A program made the position numbers and the translations under genes. The notes beneath the pieces are model-generated. The model was not told the DNA's origin. It ran no database searches and was given only the letters and a program-made list of their open reading frames with translations. Shown piece after piece: positions 11,705 through 24,696 of a stretch of DNA of 64,000 bases (its first letter is position 1; each line of letters begins with the position of its first letter). Origin of the DNA: Phallusia fumigata (taxonomy: Eukaryota > Chordata > Ascidiacea > Phlebobranchia > Ascidiidae); assembly GCA_008931825.1 (NCBI GenBank), contig QXVZ01023382.1, forward strand, positions 16,274-80,273, read 5' to 3'.

Positions 11705-12407
11705 CTACAAAATTTTCAGCTCGCACAACGCGTGAGTCCAATAAAAGCTGTTGCATGGCACGTTGTAAACCCCGGCAAACTGACGTGACTCCGCCGTCTT
11801 CTGGTGCCATAAAGACACGGCAATACAGGTTGCCGAGCGACCGAAAATGTTCGTGCTAGGCCAACGGAACAATTTGCCCGTCACGTCATTGCGTGTCGGG
11901 GTCATCCAATGTGGACGTCTGTTGATGATTCCACTCTCGTAACGGACGTGTTTGGTGTCTGGAATCCACCTCCCGTCCACCCAGGCTGTCGGGACACCAC
12001 CTTGCTTCTCTTCCTCCTTGAAAACTGTGTTGAAAAACTTGATGGTGGTTTTGAGCTTGATGCTGGAATCTAGCACAGCGAGACTTCCACCCACTTCGTC
12101 TTCACAGTATCGCTTGGCGCTGTCGTATTGAAACATGTCTTCAGTTGCGTATTTAAAGCAGGAGTTTTCAGCTGAGAAGTGAAACCCATCCGGGCAAGAT
12201 ACTAAATAAGGAAAAACAACATTTTAAAGCGAAGAAAAAGCCAATTTTCAGCTACAAAAGTCAAACATAAAAACTGCATGCATTTTTTTACTTGCTTAAA
12301 ATGTAAATCAGTTGCCACAGCTTACCTGGTACTCCTGCAAAAGTTTTCGGAAGCGAAGTCCCGATGACAAGAAACAAAACCATACCCAAAGATGCAAGCG
12401 ATTCCAT
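11705..12407 (-). CDS. Secreted single C-type lectin-like domain protein
   Basis: Two exons, 12326-12407 and 11705-12201, join in phase to give 192 residues. Exon 1 encodes a signal peptide (MESLASLGMVLFLVIG core). Exon 2 encodes one C-type lectin-like domain. It opens with CPDGFHFSAENSCFKYA, then AKRYCEDEVGGSLAVLDS, which is the usual start of the fold with its first cysteines. It continues through AWVDG and CIAVSLWH to a closing CNSFYW...ALCEL. No EPN or QPD sugar-binding triplet and no clear WND motif is visible, so calcium-dependent sugar binding is doubtful. The domain fills almost the whole mature protein; no membrane segment follows. Ascidian genomes hold many such proteins, often linked to immunity, but the ligand cannot be read from sequence. 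Confidence 0.88.
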
Positions 12408-12464
12408 ATTGAATTCGTTATTTTGTGACTTTTGCGAATGCGTCACCTGCTTGGCGATGCTCAC

Positions 12465-12472
12465 TATTTATA
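12465..12472 (-). promoter_or_regulatory. TATA box of the lectin gene
   Basis: TATAAATA on the minus strand, about 58 bases upstream of the ATG at 12407. Spacing fits a short 5' leader. Confidence 0.65.
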
Positions 12473-14470
12473 CCAAGCACCGCAGCAGGACGTAGTAAAT
12501 ATGAGGCGGTTCTAAAATCCAAATATGGTGCAGAAAAAAGGGTTAGATCGGTGAAAATATCGCCTTACACTGAAAATGTCAGAAATATACGTCACTGGCA
12601 CATTGCTTAAATAGTTTCTAATGCCTTCGCAGAAAAGTTCAGCTCGTTGGCAAAGGAATGTTGCCCAGCACTTGCGTCAACAACTAAGATATCGACTTGC
12701 CGTCACTCAACCAAGTGAGTTCGTTTGGGCTTTTTTCAATTTGACAACAGCCTGTCAATTTGAATTACAACAGGCATTGTAAGACGTTTAAGCCATAAAC
12801 ATCGGTATCGCAACAATAAAATATTGGAACGCTATAGGCTCTGAGCCAATCTATGTCTTACACAGATTCGCATAGCTTATAGAGAGTATCGTCTTTGTGA
12901 CATTAGCAAACGAAACCATCGCGAAGGAATTTCTGCAGTGACATTGATTGATGAGCAGATTAGTCAAAAACTTGGGAGGAATTTTACTTGTAAGTTTCCG
13001 AAATCAGACACTGCGGGAGAAACGCGACAAACATACTGTTTCGTCATACATTTTTCAATTTCAAGAAAAAAAATTGCTGGGTCATACTGTTTCAAAAAAA
13101 CACCTGACGAAAACAGGCGGTGTGTTGTCCGCAACAGACAGGACGCAACTCCAGTAAAGGCAGTAGAGAACATATTTGCATGCAACAATCCAACGGCTAT
13201 TACTCATGAGCAAAATATCATACGCTGCAGTGACGCACATGCTTGTGCAAATCAATGCGATAAGCATCTCAGTGCGTCGGATGACTTTGCAATAGCGGTC
13301 AAAATAAAGTTGCTGTTTATACTTGCACTATATCGGACATGTATCAGCAGCCATGGAATTCCCACGATTTTACGGGTTAGCGATATTGCGTGCACACTAT
13401 GCACGACGGGCAAAATCGAACGACCGGCAACCCTGCATGGTCATNCTATATCGGACATGTATCAGCAGCCATGGAATTCCCACGATTTTACGGGTTAGCG
13501 ATATTGCGTGCACACTATGCACGACGGGCAAAACCGAACGACCGGCAACCCTGCATGGTCATTTCAGTTCATCGCGTACAAAACTGCAAGGGTGACTTGC
13601 ACAATATTGCCATTCCAGGTACACCAACACCCAATTTAAAAAAATATATATATTTATCTGTACATATTCTCTGGATAATTTGCATTGGGTCCCGTATTTA
13701 CCGTAACTTTTTATGACATGGTTGTTTTCTGCATCCATCAACGCATGTCCTCACACATACAAAGTTGTAGATTATGCATTTATCAGGATACATGTCAAAA
13801 TTATAGTAAACATGTTTAATAAATTTCACATATTTGTTGAATTAATGAAAGAGTTGGCCAAAAAACGCAATTACTGACCACCATGGCCAAAACTACAAAC
13901 TTTGTGGGGCTTGCAAGTCAACAAGCGGGGCACAATAACATTTTCTCAAAACTGCCTAAATTTCACCAAGCTTCGATATAACATAATAGTTGAACCATTT
14001 TATGGGGCTGGAGGGTTAAGTGGTGGGGCTATAGAGTCAAACAATCAAACAAACCAACACAACAGAATGTCATGTTCTACAAATTGTCTTATACCCAAGT
14101 CATTGTTTAACGATTAACCCATGTTAGGGGGCTATCGGGGTTAAACTAAACAAATAGCACATCTCCATGACCATATCTAGGGTTTATTACGCCCCTTGTT
14201 GCAACCAAAACAAAACGTTGAAAATATGATGACGTTGCTCTGCAATTGTCATCATCAGTGGCATAGCCAGCCAAATTTTCAAATGGGGACTCGGAATTTA
14301 TTGATTTAGGGAGCAAAAGTGTTTGATTGAGGACACTGCCTCTGCAATCACAAAACAACAAACAGGCGCCCTAAATAATACAATACGTAAAACAGCATTC
14401 AGCTTACGAATATTAAACGAAATGTTATCTTGTTAAGGAGGTTTAGCGTAAATGTAAGTGTAAGGAGCCA
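12473..14470. other. Non-coding region upstream of the lectin gene
   Basis: No recognised gene on either strand. Open frames between 12938 and 13716 run through the N join at 13445 and a duplicated block, and match nothing I know. The lectin gene promoter must lie at the left edge. Confidence 0.4.
13328..13562. repeat. Direct duplication across single-N join at 13445
   Basis: About 117 bases (13328-13444) are repeated right after the N (13446-13562) with one or two mismatches. Overlapping contig ends are the simplest explanation. Confidence 0.85.
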
Positions 14471-14473
14471 TTA

Positions 14474-15077
14474 GGGCTCTGCACACCAGACGCGGTTGAC
14501 GGTGGCAGCTGGCGATGCGTAGTGGCTGCGGTTGTGCGAGGATTTTCCGCCCGACGCTTGAAGCGGCAGGGGGCTTCACACCAACAGTGCGGTTGCGGCA
14601 ACGTGGTGGCAAATCATTTTTATTGGCAAGAAAACTAAGTCAATGTGCTTGAAAATTGGAGCGTCTTTGCGTCGATAAATCGTAGATAGGGAATTTAAGT
14701 TGGTACTATACTTTGACACAAAGCACAAATTTCACATAAATTTATTGTAACAAGACAATTCGCATAATTTCTTTCTTATGACAATTTCTATTAAACATTC
14801 AAGGAACTATCAATCTAAAACTAAAACTACTTAAAATTGCCAAAAATTAATCACAACAAGCCGAATACCCTACGAACACAACGTTTTGCACCTAGAAAAT
14901 CACCCAAGCACTGCGGCTGACAGAAAAGTTAAATCAGATTTAAGTTGGCCGTCAGCCGCTTCAAGCGAGAAAATCACGCCGTCGCCGCATGACGCCTGCT
15001 GGTGTAAATGCCCCGCCGCTTGCCGCGAGATCTAAAACCGCACCGTTACCGTTAACCGCGTCTGGCGTGAATCTCCC
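14474..15077. mobile_element. Harbinger-like MITE, 604 bp, TTA target-site duplication
   Basis: Left end GGGCTCTGCACACCAGACGC and right end (reverse complement) GGGAGATTCACGCCAGACGC form imperfect terminal inverted repeats that run on through GCGGTT. The inverted match extends inward, for example GCTTGAAGCGGC on both arms. TTA flanks both sides (14471-14473 and 15078-15080), the target size of PIF/Harbinger elements. CACACCAGACGCG-type ends are typical of that superfamily. No transposase frame is present, so it is non-autonomous. Confidence 0.85.
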
Positions 15078-15080
15078 TTA

Positions 15081-16161
15081 ATAGTCGCAAAAAATGCTGC
15101 TTGGAAGACAGTTATAAAATTATTTTGGTTCGTTTAGTTTCGGTAAAAATGTGTGCTTAGCGGTAACTGACCCGCCTTGGCCGTTTTCAAGTTTGTCCAG
15201 CCAATTATTAGGTAGCACAAATTCGAATTGATCGGAAATGTTTTGCTGATATACTAATTACAGACAATATGGCTTACTTACAGACATGATGAAAGTAATT
15301 TAGCTCTTAGTTTTTAACTGTTGATGAATTTTTGATCATTTTTGTATTGTAGCAGTGTAACTTATGCAATTAAATATTCTTTACCTAGTGTTAATGATAA
15401 TTACCGAGAATATTAAATAGCTTATAACGGATCGGATTGCAGTACTTTTTGTATTAAGTATCAGAAAATGGTATTAATTCAAAAATTGCACCCTAAACGA
15501 AATGATGCAATAAATGGAACAGTTAATGCTACATGTACGAGCGCATAATATCGCTGCATGTCATTTTTGAATTTTGAATGTTTTTCTCATTGTGTCCCAT
15601 GTAGTGAGAAAAGTGGGCCTACACTTTCTAAAGAAAAAATAAACTATTAATCGGTAAAATATAGATTTAATAGGGCATGGGCCATTCAACCCCACTCTGG
15701 CTACACCGCTGGCTTATAGGCAAACTATAGGTAGGGATCGAATTAAAGAAACAAATACGGCGGACAAGAGGTCCCATAAAAAAAACTTGGTGGACTGTTT
15801 AGGTTAAGTTGTTGCGGCTTTAAAATAAAACTTACACTTCCCGAATTCGTGTTGGTTGGCCAATCAACGAAACGCGTAACTAAAAATAATTACAACTTTG
15901 TCGCAACTGTTTTGAAATTTTTGTGTTTGTCGCTGCAGCTCTTTCACGTCAGGCCTCCAGATCCTCTTATGAATCACAGGAAAGGTTTCCTAGCGTTCAC
16001 CAAGGCGTGGGCTGGGAAAATGTTAGGTACGTTTGGATTCGAACCCACCATAGAAGCCTATCCGGGGTTGGAAATGCTTGAAGGCCGACTCTTGATGCGA
16101 TAAAACGCGTCTTGTAGACCTGGCGCATTGTTACTGTTCCACAAGTTATTAATTAAATGCG
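15081..16161. other. Spacer between the MITE and SAMM50, no recognised gene
   Basis: AT-rich. The 84-codon frame at 15849-16103 begins with GTG and matches no family. GGATTCGAACCCACC near 16032 resembles a reversed tRNA B box, but no acceptor or T stem can be folded, so no tRNA is called. Confidence 0.4.
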
Positions 16162-16167
16162 TTTATT
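16162..16167 (-). terminator. Polyadenylation signal of SAMM50
   Basis: AATAAA on the minus strand, about 93 bases beyond the stop codon. Confidence 0.5.
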
Positions 16168-16259
16168 ATTTGCACATTGCAAAACAAATAACAATGCCCA
16201 AACCAATGCGTAATTTGCAAAATAAGAAACTGCGGACAATTCAGTTTTTTCCCATTTTT

Positions 16260-17630
16260 TTAAATAGAGCTAACACCAATACCAAACTGTATTCCATCAC
16301 AAACTTTGTCGGTTTTTGTAGCTCTAATGGGAAGACAAAAGTTAAGTTCCAATCTTGCAGATCTCATAAACCTGTAGACAATACCCAAACCACAGGTAAA
16401 GCGTATTTTGTCGAAAGCATTTGTCACATTGGACTTTACAGTCTTTTTTGCATCTATGTCAAATGAATTACCCGCATTGAGAAAACCATGGAGTCTAAAG
16501 TTGTCAAGCCATGAACCGTGACCAAATCTAGACCAATAAAAAGGTAATGGTGTATAAATATGACCACCCAAAATCCAAAATGCTGTTGATCCCAGGTACC
16601 TTCCAGCTTCCTGTTTTCCAACAGAATTCATCTCAAATCCCCTTAGTGTTAACGGACCACCCACAAAAAAATTATCATTTATGTGTTGTTTGGTATCTTT
16701 TCCCAGTGGCAACTTAAGCCCACAGTTCAGGCCCAAAGAAAATGTAATCCTCTTTAAAAGGGTAGTAGCCAGGTGGCACTCAACTAACTCCTTAACAAAT
16801 TTTACATCTCCGCCCAAACCAGCTAGTTCCTCATGCATTTTAATGTAAAATCCAGAAGTAGGAAGTATATAATCATCAGATCTATCAATAACCAATGTGT
16901 GGTTAATTGAAGATTTTAGTGAATGGCCCATTTGTTGTCTGACACCAAAAGCACAAGACCTTGAGGCCATCAGTTGCCTCCAGTAGCAGTTCCAAGAGAT
17001 TTCATGACTATTGCCCAAAAGAGGAAATGTAGTTCCTGAAGCAATTCCTCTTGTGGTTTCATCATAGGCTGACCATGGACAATGCTGTATTTCCTTAAGG
17101 AGGGTAGTTTGAAAGTTTCCCTCACCATATGATTTGTTTAGTGTGAATTGAAAATCTGTTGGTTCATAGATATGTTTTCCAGAATGGGAAGAAAGTGTAT
17201 GTGACACTGAGGCTGATAATGTTTCACCCCGCCCCCATATGTTTGGTGATAGGATTCTCATGACCCATCTGGGTTTTTCACTGTTGGACATTTCTGTTTT
17301 AACCTCCCCAACAACAACATTTTTTTCTTTTGCTTTAAACACAATCTGAATGTTTTCTGTGTCATCTCCCTTCTTTGGATCAATTGTATCAATTATGACG
17401 GCGACTTGCTTGAAAACACCTTTTGCTAACAACTTTTCCTTGCACAATATTGCTTTGGTGTATGCCTCCAGAAATGTTGTTGATTTAAACAAAGGTTTTA
17501 CCTCATTAACAACAAAATCAGCTTTTGTGCGGTTCAAACCACTAATATGAACTTTTTTAACAGCGATTGCCTTGTTTTCTAAAACAATCTCTGAAGTATG
17601 TTTGTCATCCTCATCATCTTCATTCCACAT
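16260..17630 (-). CDS. SAMM50: SAMM50, mitochondrial outer-membrane beta-barrel assembly protein
   Basis: One uninterrupted frame of 456 codons, close to the roughly 469 residues of vertebrate SAMM50. An acidic start (MWNEDDEDDKH) is followed by a single POTRA-like domain at about residues 22-105 (AVKKVHISGLNRTKADFV onward). An Omp85/Sam50 beta barrel fills the rest. The signature loop is visible as GGPLTLRGFEMNSVG, with the LRGF core of the family. Known role: core pore of the SAM complex, inserting beta-barrel proteins into the mitochondrial outer membrane. No N-terminal presequence is seen, as expected. The gene has no intron, unlike its neighbours. An acceptor-like TTTTTAG lies about 35 bases before the ATG, so a leader exon or trans-spliced leader is possible. 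The frame has no breaks, so a functional gene is likely. Confidence 0.93.
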   Translation of the reverse strand: MWNEDDEDDKHTSEIVLENKAIAVKKVHISGLNRTKADFVVNEVKPLFKSTTFLEAYTKAILCKEKLLAKGVFKQVAVIIDTIDPKKGDDTENIQIVFKAKEKNVVVGEVKTEMSNSEKPRWVMRILSPNIWGRGETLSASVSHTLSSHSGKHIYEPTDFQFTLNKSYGEGNFQTTLLKEIQHCPWSAYDETTRGIASGTTFPLLGNSHEISWNCYWRQLMASRSCAFGVRQQMGHSLKSSINHTLVIDRSDDYILPTSGFYIKMHEELAGLGGDVKFVKELVECHLATTLLKRITFSLGLNCGLKLPLGKDTKQHINDNFFVGGPLTLRGFEMNSVGKQEAGRYLGSTAFWILGGHIYTPLPFYWSRFGHGSWLDNFRLHGFLNAGNSFDIDAKKTVKSNVTNAFDKIRFTCGLGIVYRFMRSARLELNFCLPIRATKTDKVCDGIQFGIGVSSI

Positions 17631-20600
17631 TTTGTTAAATATTTCAAAATTTTTGAACTAAATCTCTAAAAACAATAAACATAACATTTAAAAATCATGA
17701 CAGAAAAAGTCCATAATAAGTTCTTGATATCCTGGTGCCTATATCAGAGATACATAAACATACTTTCCTTAAAAATGTTGTGAACAACAATGGATCAGCT
17801 TGAGCCACCAGTGGCTATTGCTTGTAGCTGATCTTATCTATTTGGTTGTGGTAAATTTTGGGATGTATTTGTGAATCATATTTTGGTTCCACATACCAGG
17901 CACACAACAATCTACTGATATATGTAGTAACATATATAATATATTGACAGTTACTAAATTTTATTGTAAGATTGTATTTTGAGTGTAAAAGGTCAAGTCA
18001 AGTCAAGTTTATTTGCATTGTCACTTCATCAATTTGTCATCGTTAAAAGGTTTCATAAAACAGCAAGGAGACCAAAAAACCATTGGTTATCAAGTCAATT
18101 GTGTTAGTCTTTCTATTATTATGCAAAGGGGTGTGTGTGTGCAAACTGAAAAACTGCAGATGCGCTTGCTGTTTCTAATACTTCGCACAGGGTATGCATT
18201 TAGATGTGGTGAAACTTGTAAGTACCACAAGTGACAGGTAACATGCTCAAAGTGGATAAATTAGGGTCCAACTAGAATCCCCCCTTGGCCCCTTCCACAC
18301 ACGCACACACAAAACCTATTTAATTGCACAAGCCAAATTTACCCCAACTTTGACAAAATGCACCCACAAGACAACAACAACTAAGTTGAGAAAACAAATG
18401 TAAAACACTTCACATCAAATGTATAATGGAACATTTTTTACCGAAACATTGACCCTGGCTAGAATTAGAAATGCTTCTTAGCGTGACGTCACAGATCACA
18501 CATGCGCCTTTCACCTTTGGACATGTTTCAATAATAATTCTTACGATTTCCATGAGTCGCAGTCTGTGCGTCTGTGAGTTGTGCGTGATTCAAACAAAAC
18601 TTTTGTTTTTACAATTAGCGAAAAAATTACAACTATACTATCTCGTATCGCTTTCGTATAATTTGGTTAATTGTGCATACAGTCACAAGTGTGTCAATTT
18701 AATCTTGCTTCAATTTGGAATAAGTTGTGTTGAATAACCGTGAGAATCATCTGCGTGTTTTTTGACGTGATACATTCGACATTATTTGTTTCTTTTTTTT
18801 CTGGTAAAACTTGGCTAATCATGGGTCTTGTTTCGGGTTCCTTTTAGAATGTTTTATTTGTTTCGTTTATTCAGCCAGCATTTCTATCCGATAGTCTTGT
18901 TGCTGAAATTACATTGCTAAACCAAGTTGCGTTATTTAACTTTATTAAACATTTAGCTAAACTTTTGCGACACTTTCTGTTTTTTGTGATTTAAACAATA
19001 TTTAAAAACGTTTTATTCAGCGTTAAATGTTACGTTTAAAATATACTTGAATATAGCATCACGTTTATTTTGCCAGCAGAACTTCATACCTTTTTGCAGT
19101 TGTTTAAAGTAAGCTCGTTGAAAAACGTTTATATGCCGATCCAATATGTTATTCGGATATAAACACTTCAAATATTTTTGAAATACCCTACTCTGTTTAA
19201 ACTTTAAAGAAAAATGAAGGTTTTAATTACCAAACTGTTGTTGGTGTTACGTATTGGTTGATATTAGTGTTACAGTGGTAACTGTACATAGAAATCATAT
19301 ATCAACCAGTCCGTTGCGCTACCTGGTTTTGGTTGTTTTACGTCATTGACTTTTAAAATGCGGACTTTACGTCCGTTATCAGATATAAAACTATGTATTC
19401 ATTATTTGTAGCCCAAACTGAACAGCCCAAATTGATTCTTTCCAGTCAAAGTCGACTGTTTACAAACACTATTTTTTGCGTTTTCAAGCGATGAACGCAC
19501 TTCGTCAAGAGCACGGTGTTTGCTGCTTACTTGTCTAAGTTTAACTTTAAAAAATCCCATATGCTCGACTACCACAACAGATATTCAGATTTGACTCAGC
19601 TCACAGCAAATATCTTTCTTTTACACGTAAAGGTACATGGTTGGCTGTTAACGATCTGTTTAAAGAAGAGTCGTTTTGGCTATCAGACAATTTAGTTTAT
19701 TTCAAACAGATAAAGTTTATTTAATACGAGGCCGGTTTGTTCACAACAAGCACGCAAACAGTGCATACATTCAACAAGTTTACTCGAGTTGAACATGACG
19801 TAATAATGCACAAAACCGCTGGTAGACGCCGCGTATCCCATTCGCCGTTCATTAAAGCACCAAGCGCAAAAGCGTGACGTTTTTCGCAAAATTACTACTC
19901 AAACAAGTAGAGCCGTATTGAGGGTTTAAGATTGTATTTTACACAAGGATGCCCAAGGTAGAATCAACGTATTCTGAAACATCATAAACAATCATTTCGA
20001 ATCTAGAATATCTAATCCCTAATTCTGTTGATTTGAATTAGAATCACAATAGTCAAGGACATGCCAATGCAAGTTGCGCCTACGACATTTTTATGCTCAA
20101 TGATTTACATTTATGGCTTTTTACGGTTATTTACCGTAATAAAGTTAACAAATCCAAAATATTGTAGTTTTCCATCAACTTATAAAATCGATGCAAAACA
20201 GACTTTTGGATTCTAATACTTTGGGATTCGAAATTCCATAATGTACATGATGGTTTCAGCCACAGTGCAACGAAAGGCGAAACCAAGTCAACAGCCAACT
20301 CTGTTACGCCGTTGGTAACACCTTAATGGCGCCACAATGCCTTTGTATGTATGATGCAACCACCTTTAGATTAGCAAGCCATACTCTGATTAAAACCGAC
20401 TGGAAAATTTGGATATTGTGGCAGTGCGTAACGTTTAATTACAAAAAACGGACATCGCACTACTTTTAAGGGTTTTGCCTTTACAGAGGTTAACTACGCA
20501 GCATATGAACACAAGCCTCTTCTAACCAGCAGAATAAAAATTGTCTGTGTTCGTTTATTTGATCACTATGCGAATTCAAGTACGTATTTAAATAAAAGGG

Positions 20601-22950
20601 AATTTTTCTGAAAAGAAACTTCGATTAACCCGACTTTTTTAAGGAAGCGCGAACAGCGGTTGTTGTTTATTTGTACTTGCAGACCTTTGATCATTTTTAG
20701 GTTTCGCCGTTGAATTTCTCTGTATAAATCTTATGTGGAAATTTGGCACAGAATACGTAGCGCACCTAACACAAGATGTGCGTTTGTTTGCTGCAATTTA
20801 AAACAGTACAAGCATATTAATTTATGACAGGGCTGGCAGTAATTCGATTCTGACACATAAGTTTCCATGTATAGTTTACACAACACTTTTGGAATCTATT
20901 GCTATTTGCGTTCAGCTGATACGGATTTAGATTGTTTTGCTTTAAAAAGGTTGTTGGAAGGCGGGACGCGATCGATTAGGCAAGGAAGTGTACTAGTTAA
21001 ATCCATGTGAATTAAATTTATCCGTGGGAGAGGGGCAGCTGTTGCGTCAGACAATATTAGTTGCTCCTAGTAACGCGCAGTGACGTCAATGCGTTAATGA
21101 GGTGGTAATCAATGCGTGCTGCAAAATCTTTTGCCCTGGTTGAGTCGTCCAATATAAGAAGTCTGACTTAGATGATGTGTTTTTATCGCCTTTTCGTCCA
21201 ACCAAAGAAGACAATATTTTAGCGGATAGTCGACATTTCCAAAAAACGGCCCCAGCTTTATGACACAACTACAAACGTTTGTACCAAACTGGCTTTGCGC
21301 ATACGTGCACACCAACGCCAACAAAGGATGGCCTTTATCATTTATGAACGAATTGTCCATTAGCGGTTTCAGTGGCGATGTGAACCACATCATGCGATGT
21401 GAAAGCCAGCTGCTACCAGAAAAAGGGAATCGCGTGCGTCGCCAGGCCTTGTGACGACACGCAACGTAACTGCCGCGTGCAAGATGAAAAAACTTTAGGC
21501 AAGGCTAATTATAGCTAAAATGCATGTTGCCTACTATTTTAGTGACAAGTGTAAATGGATAGAACATAGAAAGATTGGCAATGAGCACTGAGCAGGAAAG
21601 CAAATTCACCGTTAGGTAAAATTCTTAGATTTTATGTAGTTTGATAATTATCAAATTACCTTAACTTGTTTACGACGTTACGAGCTTTTAAGCTGGTAAA
21701 ATATTTTTAACAGTTGAAAGAGTTTAAGGTACAGTAAAATCGATTTGGTCAATTCCGAAACCGAAATCTTCGTAACCTGTTACAGTCTGAAAACAGTGCC
21801 CAGAAGTCTAAACGACAGAATTGAAAAAACAGAAACTGAAAGATATTTACACAAATCCTACAAATACCGCCATGATGATGTAACACAGGACAAACAACAC
21901 AAATCAATGTTCCATGTACACGTTAAATCGATATGTGTGCATATAGTCCGTCGTTTGCGTTTTGTGCGAAAACTGCCTTTTGGAACGTTGCAAAGATATC
22001 GAGACCCGCATTGTGCGACTTTAAAATAAAAGTCTTTGCATGCACAACACACTTAAAAACTGTAACCGCAAAGCTTTTGGTCAACTAAAATGCAGTTAAC
22101 CATTTGGGTTTGAGTTGAATTGATTTTGATTGTTGCAACAATGCTTATGGACGGCAACATGTGTTTCTGTTGAAGTTGTAAAAATCACGCATGAACATGA
22201 TAATAAAATTGACGACTAATACTGTGAAAGACTTGAGTTTAAAGCGAATTGCCTTGCTGCCTCGTGTCTGTACACAGGCTGTTTGTCGGGTGGTGCTGAA
22301 ATCGATCGCTATGATAAAACTTCGATTAGTTAGGTCTGCTGGTTCGCGGATAGGTGTATTTGGGTTGGGAAGGCGAGACGTAGTAGGTAAGCTAAATATA
22401 GATTTTTGCACGTTAACACAGGCGCGGGGTAACTTTTTTATGTGATATAAATAGAATCTTAGTTGAACAGTCATTTTTGTGTCTTTTAGTGACGTTTGAT
22501 GCGTCTTGCAATATGATGTAGGAGAAAGTTATTGTACCAAGAGAAAGTTTCTGTACCAAAAGCACTATAGTCAACTTTTACAAAAGAAACTGTAGCCACT
22601 GTTGTGAATATATGTGAACTTATAGGCCATAAATTTATAAGCACTAATGGTTTTTGTTGGTACACTTATGGGGTTTACTGGATGTAGTGCCATCTAGAAT
22701 TTGTTAGCCCAGCAAACCTCAAAAGTCAAAACCTGGTTAGTGATGTAACTGGAAAGAGGAAAACAAGTAAAGGGTTTGATATTAAAGGAATGTATGCCAC
22801 ATTAAAACCAGTTTCAAATTTTCTCTCCTTTATGTTTAGAAAATTGTTTATTCATTTAGAACTGCATACCATATTTTCACTTTTCTGCTTTTATTGTCAG
22901 TTACCTGTTTGTCAGCTTTTCTTTAGTATTACCTCCTGAAGAGCCTAGAG

Positions 22951-23190
22951 CAGGGCTACTCAACTGGCTTTAGCAATGGTCTGGATACAAAATGTCAAAA
23001 TTTCCTGGGGTCCGATCACTCCTTATCGATAATGACAATGGTGATTGTTGAAAGGTTTGCATTATAATGTAATAATTTGGCAGTTATGTTTTTTTATTAG
23101 TGCTTTGTTTGTGTATATGTGACTGCTGAAGTTTGCATTCAACACTCCATGGTCCGCCAGTTTAGTAGCCTCATCATAGAAATTTGTAAA
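22951..23190 (+). mobile_element. hAT-like terminal sequence
   Basis: CAGGGCTACTCAACTGG followed by TTTAGCAATGGTCTGGAT resembles the end of hAT elements. The start of a second copy is at 60796. The matching opposite end and target-site duplication were not found, so the right boundary is a guess. Confidence 0.35.
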
Positions 23191-24696
23191 GCCCTTCACA
23201 AGACACTGGATATGTGGATTAATGAATTTAGGACCTTAAAATATTTACAAAATTAGTCTTTGTGTGAAAACAAGAAATCTATATTTTTGCCATGCTTTCA
23301 AAACCATTTTATCAAAGGTATGGGCTGAACTTTTATTACCTACTGTAAAATCCTTTGTACATTGTTTGATTAAAAACTTGTAGTAAGGCCTACATTAAAC
23401 CGCTGTCAGGTTTAAAACATGTAAATGGCAAATTAGGTGTTACATTTTTGACAGTAATAAGTATTTTGTTTTGTGAACCAATGGTTTTTAACATTTTAAT
23501 CATATGCCATGTGAGGATAGCAATTCTGAAAAGTTACATTGCATTTGGCAGCTTAGTCTGTTTTGTGCAGTTATAAAAATAACTCATAAACAAACAACAA
23601 ATAAACAATACAGTACAAAAACCAATTGGGCAATTAGATTTAAACATTTCTATCATTGACCAGTCATTGTAAATTTTATCACAAGAGGGTAATTACAATG
23701 GGGTAAAAAGATCAGTGTTTTATGTTTGTTGAATGTGATTTGCATTTTATATTGCTAAGGTGTTAGGTGGGGTTGTTTTCTCCTGAAACAAAAGATACAT
23801 ATAACACTGTGCAAGGCCACCATTAACTAACTGAAGCCCTAAAATAGCTTATGCAAACTGCTTTCAGGTTAAGGCCATTTTAAGTAAAAATCATATATTT
23901 TAAGATGAGTTTCCTTCTCCTGGTAAACTTTTTAAGGCATCCAACTTAATTTAGGTGCACCAATTGTCTATACGTTCCTGTGTATATCACTATGTTATGT
24001 GATACCATAAATATTAGGACATGTTGGAGCATGAGTGTTTTAAGTATTGTGCAATACAAAATAGGCCTTTGTGCAGTAATGCAGGCTTCGGACAGATGTA
24101 TTGACACTAGGGACGTAAATGACACTAGGGACATGGAAATGTAGGCGTAGATACTTTAAATACCAAAATAGCTTTAACAAACAGTTTCTGTTTCCTCTTG
24201 TTCTATTTCTATTTATGTAAGGTAAATATGTTGTGTCTAAATATGTCTCTATTATAGGTTGTCCCACACAATGTTTGTTGATAAATTAACATTTAATCTT
24301 TGTGTTGGTGTATGATGGGTTGTAAAGATAATGTTTAGGTTCTGGGCCATTAGCCCTATACCAGCTATTCGGTTGTGTATTACATTGGTTATGTGCTTAT
24401 TAACAGACCTGTATTTAACTTTACTCTTCTTCAAGTAGTCATCGTTGACGAATTTCCTTTAAAAATTTTAATTGTGCCCTAAAAATAGCACCTTGACCCA
24501 AGTTCAACGTTCTGTTGGGAGTATTATTTAAATTCAATTCAATTAGGTGTGAAAAATGCAAATTTTAATTTTTATACTACACCAGGAACTTGATTATCAA
24601 AGTCATATACGAGAGACATTAACTGTCAAAACAACACATGTTGCTTAATTTATGCATCTCAAACCGCATCCTATACTTTTTGCTGTCTGAAAGGTT

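Noticed and set aside
12938-13716. Overlapping open frames of 90-186 codons
   Set aside because: They run across the N at 13445 and exist because a 117-base block is duplicated there; no family similarity.
15998-16050. tRNA-like B box on the minus strand
   Set aside because: No five-pair T stem, no acceptor stem and no A box at the right distance; at most a SINE remnant.
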